Shown here piece after piece: positions 16,573 to 25,992 of a DNA stretch of 64,000 nt. A program made the translations under genes and the position numbers. Position 1 is the first letter of the stretch. The number at the start of each line of letters is the position of its first letter. The stretch is from Orenia metallireducens (GTDB lineage Bacteria > Bacillota > Halanaerobiia > Halobacteroidales > Halobacteroidaceae), in the NCBI RefSeq assembly GCF_003001995.1, contig NZ_PVNB01000014.1, positions 1 to 64,000 on the forward strand, given 5' to 3'. The notes beneath the pieces are model-generated. The model had not been told where the DNA came from, did not search any database, and was given only the letters and a program-made list of their open reading frames with translations.

Positions 16573-17889
16573 GTGGAGGCGATTTATAAGAGATATCAAG
16601 AGATATTATCAGCAAATCCAAATAAATATTATGAGGATTATCAGCAACTTTATAAGAAGATGGAAGATTCTCCTGCATATTATCATGGGCAGGTAATTCC
16701 CTTCTTATATCAGCCTTTATTTTTTAGTGATGAAGAACTTAAAATTTTTAAAGAATTAACAAGTCAATTAACGGATATTCTAAATAAAGTAATAGCTAAA
16801 TATCTATCTGATGGACAGTTCCGTTCTTATTTTTCTTTTTCTAAAGAGTTGGAAGAGTTGATTTTAGCTGATCCGGGATATAGTTGCCCCTTTCCTATGA
16901 CACGTTTTGATATCTTTTATTATGGGGGCAGAAATTTTAAGTTTTGTGAATTAAATACCGACGGCTCTTCAGGTGCTGTCAAAACCAATACCTTGGAGAA
17001 ATTTTTCCTATCTACAAAGGCTATAGATAAGTTGAAGAGAGATTACCAAATAGCTTATGCTGAGTTGATTGAGAGTTGGATTGATAACTTATTAGAGAAT
17101 TACCGGCAGTTTAATCCCAATCATGATAAGCCTAATATTGCTATTATGGACTTTGAAGGTTATGGGATGGTTAAAGAGTTTGAGTGCTTTAGAGATGCTA
17201 TCAAAGAACGAGGTTACCAGGTTGAGATTATTGACCCTAGAGAGTTAGATTATCGTGATAATAAGCTATATAGTGGTGATTTTAGGGTCGATTTAATTTA
17301 TCGTCGAGCAGTAACTTTAGATTTAATCGGTCACTATGATGAAATTGAAGATTTTGTGGCAGCCTATCTTGACGGTAATATCTGTGTGGTAGGCGGACTT
17401 CGCTCTCAGATTATTCATAATAAGATTATCTTTGCTCTTTTACAAGATTCTGATAAGGTAGATTTTTTAAGTAAAGAGGAACAAGAATTTATTAAGCAGC
17501 ATATCCCTTACACAAGAATTTTTAATCCCACTGATGATCAGTTGTTTAATTATGTCAAAGAGAATAGAGAATCTCTAGTATTAAAGCCAATGGACTTATA
17601 TGGAGCAGATGGGGTTGCAATTGGAAGGGATTTAAGTCAAGCTGAGTGGGAAGCTAGGCTTGATAAGATTGAAGGAAAGAGTTATTTGGTACAAGAGTTC
17701 TGTTTGGTACCAGAAAAAGAGCTAGCAGTCTTTGGTCAAGGTAAGCTCTCTTTTGAACCTTTTAAGTATACTTTAGGGCTATTCTTATACAATCAAGACT
17801 TTAAAGGTATCTATACAAGAGCAGGCAAGGATAATGTAATTGCTAGTGCAACAGGTTGTGTGACATTACCAAACTTAATTATAGATTAG
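16573..17889 (+). CDS. ATP-grasp ligase, glutathionylspermidine synthase-like
   Basis: 438 aa starting at GTG behind AAGGAGG. The sequence resembles circularly permuted ATP-grasp and glutathionylspermidine synthase-like proteins: RFDIFYYGGRNFKFCELNTD, GSSGAVKTNT, SLVLKPMDLYGADGVAIG. Coupled to gshA (start adjacent to its stop), it may add glycine or an amine to gamma-glutamylcysteine. The substrate is not predictable from sequence. It is clearly not a classical GshB or GshF. Confidence 0.75.
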   Translation: MEAIYKRYQEILSANPNKYYEDYQQLYKKMEDSPAYYHGQVIPFLYQPLFFSDEELKIFKELTSQLTDILNKVIAKYLSDGQFRSYFSFSKELEELILADPGYSCPFPMTRFDIFYYGGRNFKFCELNTDGSSGAVKTNTLEKFFLSTKAIDKLKRDYQIAYAELIESWIDNLLENYRQFNPNHDKPNIAIMDFEGYGMVKEFECFRDAIKERGYQVEIIDPRELDYRDNKLYSGDFRVDLIYRRAVTLDLIGHYDEIEDFVAAYLDGNICVVGGLRSQIIHNKIIFALLQDSDKVDFLSKEEQEFIKQHIPYTRIFNPTDDQLFNYVKENRESLVLKPMDLYGADGVAIGRDLSQAEWEARLDKIEGKSYLVQEFCLVPEKELAVFGQGKLSFEPFKYTLGLFLYNQDFKGIYTRAGKDNVIASATGCVTLPNLIID

Positions 17890-17924
17890 GCCAATTAATT
17901 ATAATTATTTTAGGAGGTGCTCTT

Positions 17925-18704
17925 ATGGCTACAGGATTAATGGCAGGTAAAAAGGGTTTAATTATGGGAGTTGCAAATCAGAAATCGATTGCTTGGAATA
18001 TTGCTGAAAGGCTAAAAGAAGAGGGGGCAGAATTGGCTTTTACTTATCAAAATGAACAAATAGGTGAGAGGGTGATTCCCCTTTTTGAAAGTATAGAAGC
18101 TAAGTTTTATCAGACTTTAGATGTAACAAGTGATGAGGATTTTGATAAGGTATTTAGTGAGCTAGCTGATGCCTTTGATGGTGAGTTGGATTTTATAGTC
18201 CATGCAATAGCTGGAGGTCCTGCTAAAGGCGATTTAAGTGGGATGTACCTAGAGACCAGTCGTGATAGTTTCAGCAGAGCTTTAGAGATCAGTGTCTATT
18301 CCTTTGTTAAAGCTGTTCAATCAGCTTATCCAATGATGAAAGAGAAGGGTGGTTCTGCTGTTACTATGAGTTATTATGGTGCAGAGAAGGTAGTTCCCAA
18401 TTATAATGTAATGGGTGTGGCTAAGTCTGCCTTAGAGTCTTCAGTTCGTTATCTAGCGGCTGATTTAGGAGAGACAAATATTAGGGTTAATGCACTATCT
18501 CCTGGTCCAGTCTTAACTAGGGCTGCCAGTGGAATCGGTGACTTTAGAAATATGTTAAAGGAGTTTGCTGAAAAGACTCCAATGAAGAGGCTTGTAGAGA
18601 AAGAAGAGATAGCAGCTAATACACTCTACTTATTGAGTGATCTATCTTCTGGAGTAACAGGTGAGATTATCCATGTTGATGGGGGCTATAATGTTAAAGC
18701 ATAG
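17925..18704 (+). CDS. fabI: enoyl-[acyl-carrier-protein] reductase FabI
   Basis: 259 aa from the ATG behind TTTAGGAGGTGCTCTT; an upstream in-frame start lacks a site and overlaps the previous gene. SDR-fold FabI: KGLIMGVANQKSIAWNIA at the NAD site, the Tyr-x6-Lys catalytic pair in YNVMGVAKSALE, and HVDGGYN at the C-terminus. It reduces the enoyl-ACP double bond in each cycle of fatty acid synthesis. It follows the ligase gene by 35 bases and may share its transcript, though its function is separate. Confidence 0.95.
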   Translation: MATGLMAGKKGLIMGVANQKSIAWNIAERLKEEGAELAFTYQNEQIGERVIPLFESIEAKFYQTLDVTSDEDFDKVFSELADAFDGELDFIVHAIAGGPAKGDLSGMYLETSRDSFSRALEISVYSFVKAVQSAYPMMKEKGGSAVTMSYYGAEKVVPNYNVMGVAKSALESSVRYLAADLGETNIRVNALSPGPVLTRAASGIGDFRNMLKEFAEKTPMKRLVEKEEIAANTLYLLSDLSSGVTGEIIHVDGGYNVKA

Positions 18705-18735
18705 CTTAATTGCTTAAAATTTAATAAATTTTGCT

Positions 18736-18762
18736 AAGAGATGGGCTTTGAGTCTATCTCTT
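18736..18762 (+). terminator. probable fabI terminator
   Basis: Stem AAGAGAT/ATCTCTT around a 13-base loop, followed by TTCTATTTT. Confidence 0.6.
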
Positions 18763-18848
18763 TTCTATTTTATCAATTATCAATTAAATTTTTAGATTTT
18801 AATAATTGTTGCTTAGTTGAGTATTTTTTAATTTAAAAAGATAATAAA

Positions 18849-18890
18849 AAATAGGATTTAAGTAAATAATTATTTACTTAAATCCTATTT
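18849..18890 (-). terminator. 42-base perfect palindrome, minus-strand terminator
   Basis: A perfect 21+21 inverted repeat beginning AAATAGGATTTAAGTAAATA. Read on the minus strand it is followed by a run of six T. It lies downstream of the minus-strand Cys-rich microprotein and probably ends its transcript. Confidence 0.75.
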
Positions 18891-18988
18891 CAGGATAATA
18901 TTATTGATATTAGATTTGTAGATTTACAATAATCATTAATTTTAGCAGTTAAGGTCAAATTAACAGCTCCTTTCAGTAGAAAATGGTT

Positions 18989-19111
18989 TTAGCTAAGGTT
19001 TTTCTGAATTGTTCTTTTAAAATAACAACATTGATCAGTTAAATAAACATGGGTATTTAGCTTTGTGCAATAGAATCTTCTATAGACAAAATAAAAGCAT
19101 TTTGAACACAT
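18989..19111 (-). CDS. 40-residue Cys-rich microprotein
   Basis: Starts at the ATG preceded by AAAGGAGGATGAATTA and reads MCSKCFYFVYRRFYC and onwards. A CxxC at residues 2-5, a Cys at 15 and a CC pair near 28-29 suggest a small zinc- or metal-binding knuckle. A longer in-frame extension upstream has no ribosome site. A consensus promoter (19223-19251) and a strong hairpin with a T-run (18849-18890) bracket it, so it looks like an independent transcription unit. Function not known. Confidence 0.65.
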   Translation of the reverse strand: MCSKCFYFVYRRFYCTKLNTHVYLTDQCCYFKRTIQKNLS

Positions 19112-19222
19112 TAATTCATCCTCCTTTCGATAGGGTAAAGGTTTAAGCCCGAATTTAATAATTAACATCATTTTCTAGAAAAGATTACATTTATATGTTA
19201 GTTTTTAGTTGAAGTTGTGTTA

Positions 19223-19251
19223 ATTATAATTACTTTCATTACTTTTGTCAA
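19223..19251 (-). promoter_or_regulatory. consensus promoter of the Cys-rich microprotein
   Basis: On the minus strand TTGACA (19246-19251), spacer 17, TATAAT (19223-19228). It predicts a leader of about 105 bases before the microprotein start. Confidence 0.7.
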
Positions 19252-19415
19252 GGTGTACACTATAATTTTGACATATAGTTAACATAAAATAAAAAATTAC
19301 GTCTAAGTATAAGTAAAATATCAAATTAGTAAATTGAAAGATTAGAGGTGAAATAAAGGAAAAGCTCCCGTTAAGCTAGAAATAATCTTTTAAGAATTTA
19401 AAAAGGGGGAAGTAG

Positions 19416-20204
19416 ATGGTGTATTATATCAGAAACATAATTGCTAGTTTGTTATTACCACCAGGGTTATTCTTTGTATTGGTAGCTATTTTAGTTTTAC
19501 TCAACTTTAAAAAAGGAATCTCCTATTCTGCGCAACGAAATAAGAAGCGTTATATCTCTTTAGGATTAATCTTCTTATTATTTTCTGTATATATTTTCAG
19601 TACTTATTTTGGAGAGCTAATGCTAGTTAAGCCTTTAGAGGATAACTATGCCCCCTTAGATATAAAGGGGCTATCAGAAGAGAAGAGTGCAATTGTTATC
19701 TTAGGCGGAGGAATCAAACGGGGGACACTACGAGGTGAAGAGATTGAATTTAAGACCTTAAGTAGGTTATATGAAGGTTTGAAGCTATATCAAAATTCGG
19801 GATATGAGCTAGTTGTAACTGGAGGTACTCCTCCAGGGATGTCAGGGATATCAGAGGCAGAGATAATGAGAGATGTATTGGTGGATTTCGGAGTTGATTC
19901 TGAGCATATAATGGTAGAGGATAAAGCTTTGACCACTTGGCTTAATGCGGTCAATACTACAGGGATTTTAGAGGGGCTAGGTTATAGAAGGATTATATTG
20001 GTTACTGATGCTATTCATATGAGCCGTTCCCTCTCTTCTTTTCAAAAGAATTGGAAGTATGAATTGATAGCTGCTCCTGCTAATTATTTATGGGAGGATA
20101 GGATTAATATTTTAGACTTCTTCCCTAATGGTAACTCATTAGAAAATAACATCAAAGCTATGCATGAATGGTTAGGTCTAATTTGGTATCTATTTAAGAG
20201 ATAG
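19416..20204 (+). CDS. YdcF/SanA-like DUF218 membrane protein
   Basis: 262 aa. Two N-terminal membrane segments (residues 8-28 and 43-65) precede a DUF218 domain with AIVILGGGIKRG, VVTGGTPP and LVTDAIHMSRSL. Relatives (ElyC, SanA, YdcF) act in envelope and wall-precursor homeostasis. It begins after AAAGGGGGAAGTAG and is monocistronic. The precise role here is inferred only from family. Confidence 0.88.
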   Translation: MVYYIRNIIASLLLPPGLFFVLVAILVLLNFKKGISYSAQRNKKRYISLGLIFLLFSVYIFSTYFGELMLVKPLEDNYAPLDIKGLSEEKSAIVILGGGIKRGTLRGEEIEFKTLSRLYEGLKLYQNSGYELVVTGGTPPGMSGISEAEIMRDVLVDFGVDSEHIMVEDKALTTWLNAVNTTGILEGLGYRRIILVTDAIHMSRSLSSFQKNWKYELIAAPANYLWEDRINILDFFPNGNSLENNIKAMHEWLGLIWYLFKR

Positions 20205-20364
20205 TCAAATTTAAGTAAGAGAAGATAGAAATTATATAATCAAACAGCTCTATCTTATAAAATTTGTGATAAAAGATACTTATTTAGGTTATATAACTCT
20301 TCCACTTTTAATAAGATATAATAGCATAATATGAAAAAAATTCTAATTAAAAGGAGGAGGATGA

Positions 20365-20721
20365 ATGCCTGAATTAAAATTACAGAGTAAAAAGAGAGAA
20401 GAGGCTCTAATGGATGTATTAGAGTCTACAGCCTTAGAGAAGGTAGCTTTAGCTGAATTATTAAATGCTGGTGCTGAAGAGATGAGAGGGGTTATGGACT
20501 TAGAGGATGTTAGTGTTGATAAGTTAATTGATTTCCAAAGTAGTTTAAATTCAATTATTCAAAATGGTATAGAGGTTCAAAAGATGTTACAAGATGATAT
20601 GAAATATTCATTAAATATCAATAATGTAGAGAGTGGTACAATTGAGATAGAAGAAGTGATCACTGAAGAGATTGTTGATGGAAAGAAGAGAATTAAGAAG
20701 ATAATTACTAAAAAAGAATAA
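20365..20721 (+). CDS. hypothetical protein, predicted helical
   Basis: 118 aa. The N-terminal half reads ALMDVLESTALEKVALAELL then NAGAEEMRG, helical and reminiscent of the LE.VALA.LLNAEGEK pattern seen in proteins of spore-forming bacteria. The C-terminus is a charged repeat of EE, KK and I residues. No signal peptide or membrane span. Strong AAAAGGAGGAGG site and its own terminator. A spore-related role is a guess. Confidence 0.7.
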   Translation: MPELKLQSKKREEALMDVLESTALEKVALAELLNAGAEEMRGVMDLEDVSVDKLIDFQSSLNSIIQNGIEVQKMLQDDMKYSLNINNVESGTIEIEEVITEEIVDGKKRIKKIITKKE

Positions 20722-20742
20722 GTAGTTTTAACATATCTATTT

Positions 20743-20766
20743 AGTCAGACCGATATTGGTCTGGCT
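20743..20766 (+). terminator. terminator of the 20365 gene
   Basis: AGTCAGACC/GGTCTGGCT stem around GATATT, followed by TTTTTTATTT. Confidence 0.88.
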
Positions 20767-20927
20767 TTTTTATTTAAATTTAAGATTTAAGAATAAAGAC
20801 CTAATTATGGTATGCTCATTTCGATAGATTGCTTGTATTATTTAAGGTTAATATCATCATACTATAGATATGTGAATTCGGAATAAAATCTACAACAGTT
20901 AATTAGAATAAAAAGGGTGGTTAAACT

Positions 20928-22340
20928 ATGGAACTATTCATTGGACATAAACTTCTTAAAAGAAAAGATGGCTATACAGTTATCTTATATCTTGATCAAG
21001 AGCTAAGTGAGTTTGCTAAAGACTTTGATGAAATAGATAGTAAAGAGAGAATAGGTTTAGAGCGGGCTATTAGAGACTATATTAAAGAGAAGTTACCTAA
21101 TATTAAAGTAAAGAGTATTAATTTGATGGTAGGTTCTTTATTGGTAGCCTCATTGCCCTTTGCTAATATTGGGGTTGCGAAGGCAGCAGAGCCCTCTCAA
21201 ACTCAAACCCAGAGTTTAAGAACATATAAAGTAGAGTCTGGTGATACTTTAGTAAAGATATCTAATAAGTTTGGAACTACAGTCTCTAAATTGAAGGCTC
21301 TCAATGGATTAAGCAGTGATCTAATCTATATCGGTCAAACTCTAAAGATACCCCAGCTACAAGACAAGACTCATATTGTACAAGCAGGTGATACCCTATC
21401 TGAGCTTGCTAGAAGATATAATTTGAGTCTGCAAGGGCTGAAGCGGACTAATGGTCTGACTGGTGATAGAATTTATATTGGTCAAGCTCTAACTATACCT
21501 AAGCAAGATGAATTACCTTCTGTCAAAAGATTACCTGATGAAGTTTTTAGAGTTGGTGATAGAGGAGAAGGAGTAAAAGCTATCCAAATAGCTCTTAATG
21601 ACTTGGGCTATTCATTGGTAGAGGATGGTGCTTATGGTCCTACAACTGAAAGGATAGTCAGTGATTTTCAAAAACAGTATGATGCTTTGAATGTCGATGG
21701 TATCTATGGTCCTAAAACAAAAGAATATTTAGCAGAGGCTCTACTTACAGACCATATTGTCTTAGCAGAACCTAGTGATACCTTAGCTTTGGTTAATAAG
21801 AATAATAGTCTCCCCTCAAACTATATTCCAGAGAATTTAGTAGTACCTGATGTCCCTTTTCCTTTTACAGAATTTCATGAAAAGAAGTTAATGAGGGAGG
21901 ATGCTGCTAGGGCTTTAGAGAGGCTCTTTGCTAAAGCTAAAGAGGAGAATATAGCTTTGTATGCTACCTCGGGCTATCGCTCCTATGATCGTCAAAAAGC
22001 AATCTTTACCTCTAAATCGATGAGATATGGTTTAGAAAGAGCAAATCAGTTCAGTGCTAAGCCAGGGGAGAGTGAACATCAAACAGGTTTAGCAATGGAT
22101 GTAACAAGTCCTAAAGTAAACTTTGCTTTAAGTCAATCCTTTGGAGAGACAAGAGAGGGAAGATGGCTTAAAGAAAATGCTCCTAAATTTGGCTTTATTA
22201 TCAGGTATCCAGAAGGAAAGGAAGAGGTTACCGGTTATCAATATGAACCTTGGCATCTTCGTTATCTAGGTAATAATCATATTGCTTATACGATTGCTAG
22301 TAATGGAGCAACTCTAGAGGAGTATTTAGGAATGGCATAA
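20928..22340 (+). CDS. LysM-LysM-PG_binding-VanY D,D-carboxypeptidase
   Basis: 470 aa. Residues 1-60 form a polar intracellular domain ([19 protein letters not shown]), then one membrane segment (about 64-85) ending in AKAAEP. Outside lie two LysM repeats (about 98-142 and 150-193), a PG_binding_1 domain (about 207-268) and a VanY-type D-Ala-D-Ala carboxypeptidase (about 305-465). Zinc-site motifs are visible: [11 protein letters not shown] and [10 protein letters not shown]. It trims peptidoglycan stem peptides. The internal membrane anchor makes it unusual for a wall hydrolase. Confidence 0.93.
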   Translation: MELFIGHKLLKRKDGYTVILYLDQELSEFAKDFDEIDSKERIGLERAIRDYIKEKLPNIKVKSINLMVGSLLVASLPFANIGVAKAAEPSQTQTQSLRTYKVESGDTLVKISNKFGTTVSKLKALNGLSSDLIYIGQTLKIPQLQDKTHIVQAGDTLSELARRYNLSLQGLKRTNGLTGDRIYIGQALTIPKQDELPSVKRLPDEVFRVGDRGEGVKAIQIALNDLGYSLVEDGAYGPTTERIVSDFQKQYDALNVDGIYGPKTKEYLAEALLTDHIVLAEPSDTLALVNKNNSLPSNYIPENLVVPDVPFPFTEFHEKKLMREDAARALERLFAKAKEENIALYATSGYRSYDRQKAIFTSKSMRYGLERANQFSAKPGESEHQTGLAMDVTSPKVNFALSQSFGETREGRWLKENAPKFGFIIRYPEGKEEVTGYQYEPWHLRYLGNNHIAYTIASNGATLEEYLGMA

Positions 22341-22433
22341 GTTTACTTATTGGAATGGAACTTAAAGCAGAATATCTGAAATTAAAATCAAAAATTAAAT
22401 ATAGCCCAGAATAGAAAAAAGAGGTGAAGATTT

Positions 22434-24488
22434 ATGAATCAGATAGTAGAAAAGCAAGCTAACAGACTCATTTATGAAAAGTCCCCCTATCTGCTACAAC
22501 ATGCCCATAATCCTGTAAACTGGTACCCTTGGAGTGAAGAAGCCTTTCAGAAGGCAGAAAAAGAAGATAAGCCTATCTTCTTATCGATTGGTTATTCTAC
22601 CTGTCACTGGTGCCATGTGATGGAGCGGGAGAGTTTTGAGGATGAGGAGGTAGCTCAAGCTTTAAATGATTTCTTTGTATCAATCAAAGTTGATCGTGAA
22701 GAGCGACCTGATATCGATAGTATCTATATGAATGTCTGCCAAGCCTTAACAGGTCGTGGAGGCTGGCCCCTAACGATTATCATGACCCCTGATAAGAAGC
22801 CCTTTTTTGCTGGTACTTACTTCCCTAAAAGCAGTATCAGAGGGAGAATGGGTCTATTGCAGGTTTTAGAGAGGATAGAGGAGGGCTGGGATAATAATCG
22901 TGAGAGAGTAATCAAGTCCAGTAATGAGATAGTTCAGGTGATTCAAGATGAAGAAAATCAAAGGATAGATGAAATTTCTAGCAAAGAGATGGCAGAGGCT
23001 GTAGATAAGACTGCTGAGATGTTCAGTGACTACTTTGACCGTAAATATGGTGGTTTTGGAACAGCACCTAAGTTTCCTACCCCCCATAATTTAATGTTTT
23101 TATTGAGGTATTGGAAGTTAAGGGAGGATGATTCTGCTCTAGAGATAGTTGAAGAGACCCTAGATAAGATGTATCGTGGTGGAGTTTATGATCATATAGG
23201 CTATGGTTTTAGTCGTTATTCCACCTATGATAAATGGTTAGTCCCACATTTTGAAAAGATGCTTTATGATAATGCTCTGTTGGCAATTACTTACTTAGAA
23301 GCCTTTCAAGCTAGGGGAGAAGAGGAGTATGCTGAAATTGCTGAAGAGATCTTAACCTATGTGATTAGAGACATGACTTCTGAACAAGGTGGCTTCTATT
23401 CAGCTGAAGATGCTGACTCTGAAGGGATAGAAGGTAAGTTCTATCTGTGGACACCTCAAGAGGTTAAAGATGTGTTAGGAGAAGAGCTGGGAACAGAGTT
23501 CTGTGAATATTATGATATTGCTACAAAGGGAAACTTTGAAGGAAAGAGTATTCCCAATTTAATTGGTAATAATGAACGAAAAGCTAAGCTAGAAGAGCGT
23601 TTTGGAGAGGCTAAGCAGAAACTTTTTGAGGCTAGAGCTAAGCGGGTACATCCTTATAAGGATGATAAGATTTTGACCTCGTGGAATGCTTTAATGATTG
23701 TAGCTATGGCAAGAGCTGCTAAATCCTTGAATAAGGATATCTATTTAGAGCAGGCAGAGAAGGCTATAGACTTTATTTGGAATAATTTAAGGAATGAAGA
23801 TGGCAGATTATTGGCACGCTATCGTGATGGAGACGCAGCCTATTTGGCCTATGTCGATGATTATGCCTTCTTGGTCTGGGCATTAATTGAGCTTTATGAG
23901 AGTAGCTTCAATGCTAAATATCTTAAGATGGCTTTGGAACTAAATGATGATCTAATCCGTTATTTCTGGGATGATAAGCAGGGAGGTCTCTATCTTTATG
24001 GTAGTGATGGTGAAGAGTTGATTACCCGTCCTAAGGAGGTCTATGATGGGGCAATCCCTTCAGGAAATTCCGTTGCTACCTTCAACTTCTTGCGTTTAGC
24101 AAGGTTATTGAATGATAATGACTTACAGGAGAAGGCAGACTCACAGATTAAAGCTTTTTGGAATCAGATTAAGGAGGATAATATCTACTACTCTTACTTT
24201 ATGTCATCACTATTATTTGTCTTAGCTGAGGGTAGGGAAGTGATTATTGTCGGAAATAGAGAAGCTAATGATACTAAAGAGATTAGAGATGCCCTTAGGG
24301 ATAACTTTACCCCCTTTACAACAACTTTGCTTAAGGATGAGAGAAACAGTGAGCTTTTAAGTGAAATTGCTCCTTTTATAGAAAATTATCAGCAGATAGA
24401 TGATAAAGTAACGGCATACATCTGCCAAAACTATACCTGTCAGAGTCCAACTACAGATTTAGATGAGATAAGGGAGAGGCTAATGTAG
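22434..24488 (+). CDS. YyaL-type DUF255 thioredoxin-fold protein
   Basis: 684 aa. The N-terminal thioredoxin-like domain has the family signature [17 protein letters not shown] and the redox-like motif TCHWCHVM. It is followed by a six-hairpin glycosidase-like region ([32 protein letters not shown]). Homologous to bacterial YyaL and mammalian SPATA20; the reaction catalysed is not established. Cytosolic, single gene, ending in the hairpin at 24589-24606. Confidence 0.93.
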   Translation: MNQIVEKQANRLIYEKSPYLLQHAHNPVNWYPWSEEAFQKAEKEDKPIFLSIGYSTCHWCHVMERESFEDEEVAQALNDFFVSIKVDREERPDIDSIYMNVCQALTGRGGWPLTIIMTPDKKPFFAGTYFPKSSIRGRMGLLQVLERIEEGWDNNRERVIKSSNEIVQVIQDEENQRIDEISSKEMAEAVDKTAEMFSDYFDRKYGGFGTAPKFPTPHNLMFLLRYWKLREDDSALEIVEETLDKMYRGGVYDHIGYGFSRYSTYDKWLVPHFEKMLYDNALLAITYLEAFQARGEEEYAEIAEEILTYVIRDMTSEQGGFYSAEDADSEGIEGKFYLWTPQEVKDVLGEELGTEFCEYYDIATKGNFEGKSIPNLIGNNERKAKLEERFGEAKQKLFEARAKRVHPYKDDKILTSWNALMIVAMARAAKSLNKDIYLEQAEKAIDFIWNNLRNEDGRLLARYRDGDAAYLAYVDDYAFLVWALIELYESSFNAKYLKMALELNDDLIRYFWDDKQGGLYLYGSDGEELITRPKEVYDGAIPSGNSVATFNFLRLARLLNDNDLQEKADSQIKAFWNQIKEDNIYYSYFMSSLLFVLAEGREVIIVGNREANDTKEIRDALRDNFTPFTTTLLKDERNSELLSEIAPFIENYQQIDDKVTAYICQNYTCQSPTTDLDEIRERLM

Positions 24489-24588
24489 TATTTGAGTCTG
24501 AGGTTAAGGTTAAGATTGATTAGAAAATATTAGTATAGCCTATAATCTCTTGATTATGTTATAATTAGTTTAGATAAAATCATTAAAG

Positions 24589-24606
24589 GTGTAGGAATTC
24601 CTACAC
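24589..24606 (+). terminator. terminator after the DUF255 gene
   Basis: GTGTAGGAA/TTCCTACAC stem preceded by AAA and followed by TTTTT. It lies 26 bases before the TTG start of the next gene and could also act as an attenuator for it. Confidence 0.8.
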
Positions 24607-24631
24607 TTTTTAAATTAAGGGGAGATTTAGA

Positions 24632-25621
24632 TTGAATAAGTTAAAATTACAGACAGTACTTATACTGGCTATGATGATCTTTCTAGCCGCAATGGGTTAT
24701 TTTGGGACTAGCTTATTTAAATCAAAGGGTGTTGATTTAAAGCAGGATGACTTGACAAGTGAAGTTTCAGCTTCAGAAAGAGAAGCTGCTCAAGAGGCTA
24801 AAGCAATTCAGCAAGTTCAAGAGGTTGAGCAAGAAGCTTTTACAAGTATAGCTTATGATAGTTATAAAGACTGGGAAAGGTTATTAGAGGATTATAATTA
24901 TAATATCAATCAAAAAGCAGTAGAGATACCTAGGGTAAAGGTGAAGAGATTTCCAGAGGATATTGGTGAGATTAGAGATGTTGCTAAGAAGAAGAAGATC
25001 TTTTTAAGTATCACTTTAATTGGAGCTTACCATGCCAATCAAGAGCTGCTAGAGGATAGAAGAAGGCTTAAATCTATTGCTAAAAAGTATGCTAGCTCTT
25101 CTAGCGTTGATACTGAGAATGAAGAGTGGGTGAGTCAGCTTAAAAAAGAGTATAGTGTTAAAAGTGATGATTTAGAAGAGGTATTAAATTTATTACTTAC
25201 TAAAGTTGATATTATACCTCTATCTCTAGTCTTGGCTCAGGCTGCTTGTGAATCAGGCTGGGGTACTTCTAGGTTTACTAGGGTGGCTAATAATATCTTT
25301 GGGGAGTGGACCTTTAGCAAGGAGGTTGCAGGGGTAGTTCCTAAAGATAGACCTGTAAATGCTACTTATAAGATTAGAAAATTTGATACAATAGAAGCCT
25401 CTATTAAAAGCTATATTAATAATTTAAATAGCCATTATGCTTATGAAGAATTGTGGAAGATTAGGACAAGTTTAAGAAATAAGGGAGAAGAGCTAGATAG
25501 TGTAAAATTAGCTGAGGGGCTATTGAACTATTCTCAGCGTAGAGAGCTATATATCGAAGAACTTCAAGATATTATTAAATATAATAACTTACAAAAGTTA
25601 GATAGTTTATTAAAAGATTAA
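24632..25621 (+). CDS. Bax-like exported glucosaminidase
   Basis: 329 aa from TTG behind TTAAGGGGAGATTTAGA. An N-terminal membrane anchor (residues 7-28) and an acidic helical linker precede a glucosaminidase/Bax domain: LVLAQAACESGWGTSRFTR with the catalytic-type Glu, NNIFGEWTF, and a final YSQRRELYIEELQDII. It is expected to hydrolyse peptidoglycan glycan strands outside the membrane. It lies close to the VanY and transglycosylase genes of this region. Confidence 0.87.
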   Translation: MNKLKLQTVLILAMMIFLAAMGYFGTSLFKSKGVDLKQDDLTSEVSASEREAAQEAKAIQQVQEVEQEAFTSIAYDSYKDWERLLEDYNYNINQKAVEIPRVKVKRFPEDIGEIRDVAKKKKIFLSITLIGAYHANQELLEDRRRLKSIAKKYASSSSVDTENEEWVSQLKKEYSVKSDDLEEVLNLLLTKVDIIPLSLVLAQAACESGWGTSRFTRVANNIFGEWTFSKEVAGVVPKDRPVNATYKIRKFDTIEASIKSYINNLNSHYAYEELWKIRTSLRNKGEELDSVKLAEGLLNYSQRRELYIEELQDIIKYNNLQKLDSLLKD

Positions 25622-25686
25622 ATTTAGCTCTGACTAATTAAATCTATCTTTAACTTGAATCTTAAAGCTATTTATAAGCAATCATA

Positions 25687-25716
25687 AATTAGGATGCATT
25701 TAAATGCATCCTAATT
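25687..25716 (+). terminator. terminator of the glucosaminidase gene
   Basis: 30-base perfect palindrome AATTAGGATGCATTT and mirror, followed by CTTTTAT. Confidence 0.8.
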
Positions 25717-25992
25717 CTTTTATAAGCAGGTATCTAATTTTAAGTATAGAATAAGAGTTATGAAGTAATTGAAAGAGAAGAGATTTGGATTGGTTGATTT
25801 CATAAATTAAAATCAAAAAGCATAATCTAGCATAGAATAGGTGCTGCTTTTATTAGCAGGATAGCTGTTAATAAGTTTGATCAATGTGTTAGCAGAGATT
25901 AATGATAAGTCAGTAACTTTACTCAACTATCTTGAGATTTTTATTACATAAAATTATAAGATAATAGCTGTTAAAAAAGGGGAGAGGTAATA
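25717..25992. other. AT-rich gap before the EAL gene
   Basis: No repeat, RNA or open frame of note. The promoter of the EAL gene should lie here but I cannot single it out. Confidence 0.3.

Noticed and set aside
17856-17924. Extended N-terminus of FabI
   Set aside because: It overlaps the previous gene and lacks a ribosome site, while AGGAGG stands before the ATG at 17925 and FabI proteins start there.
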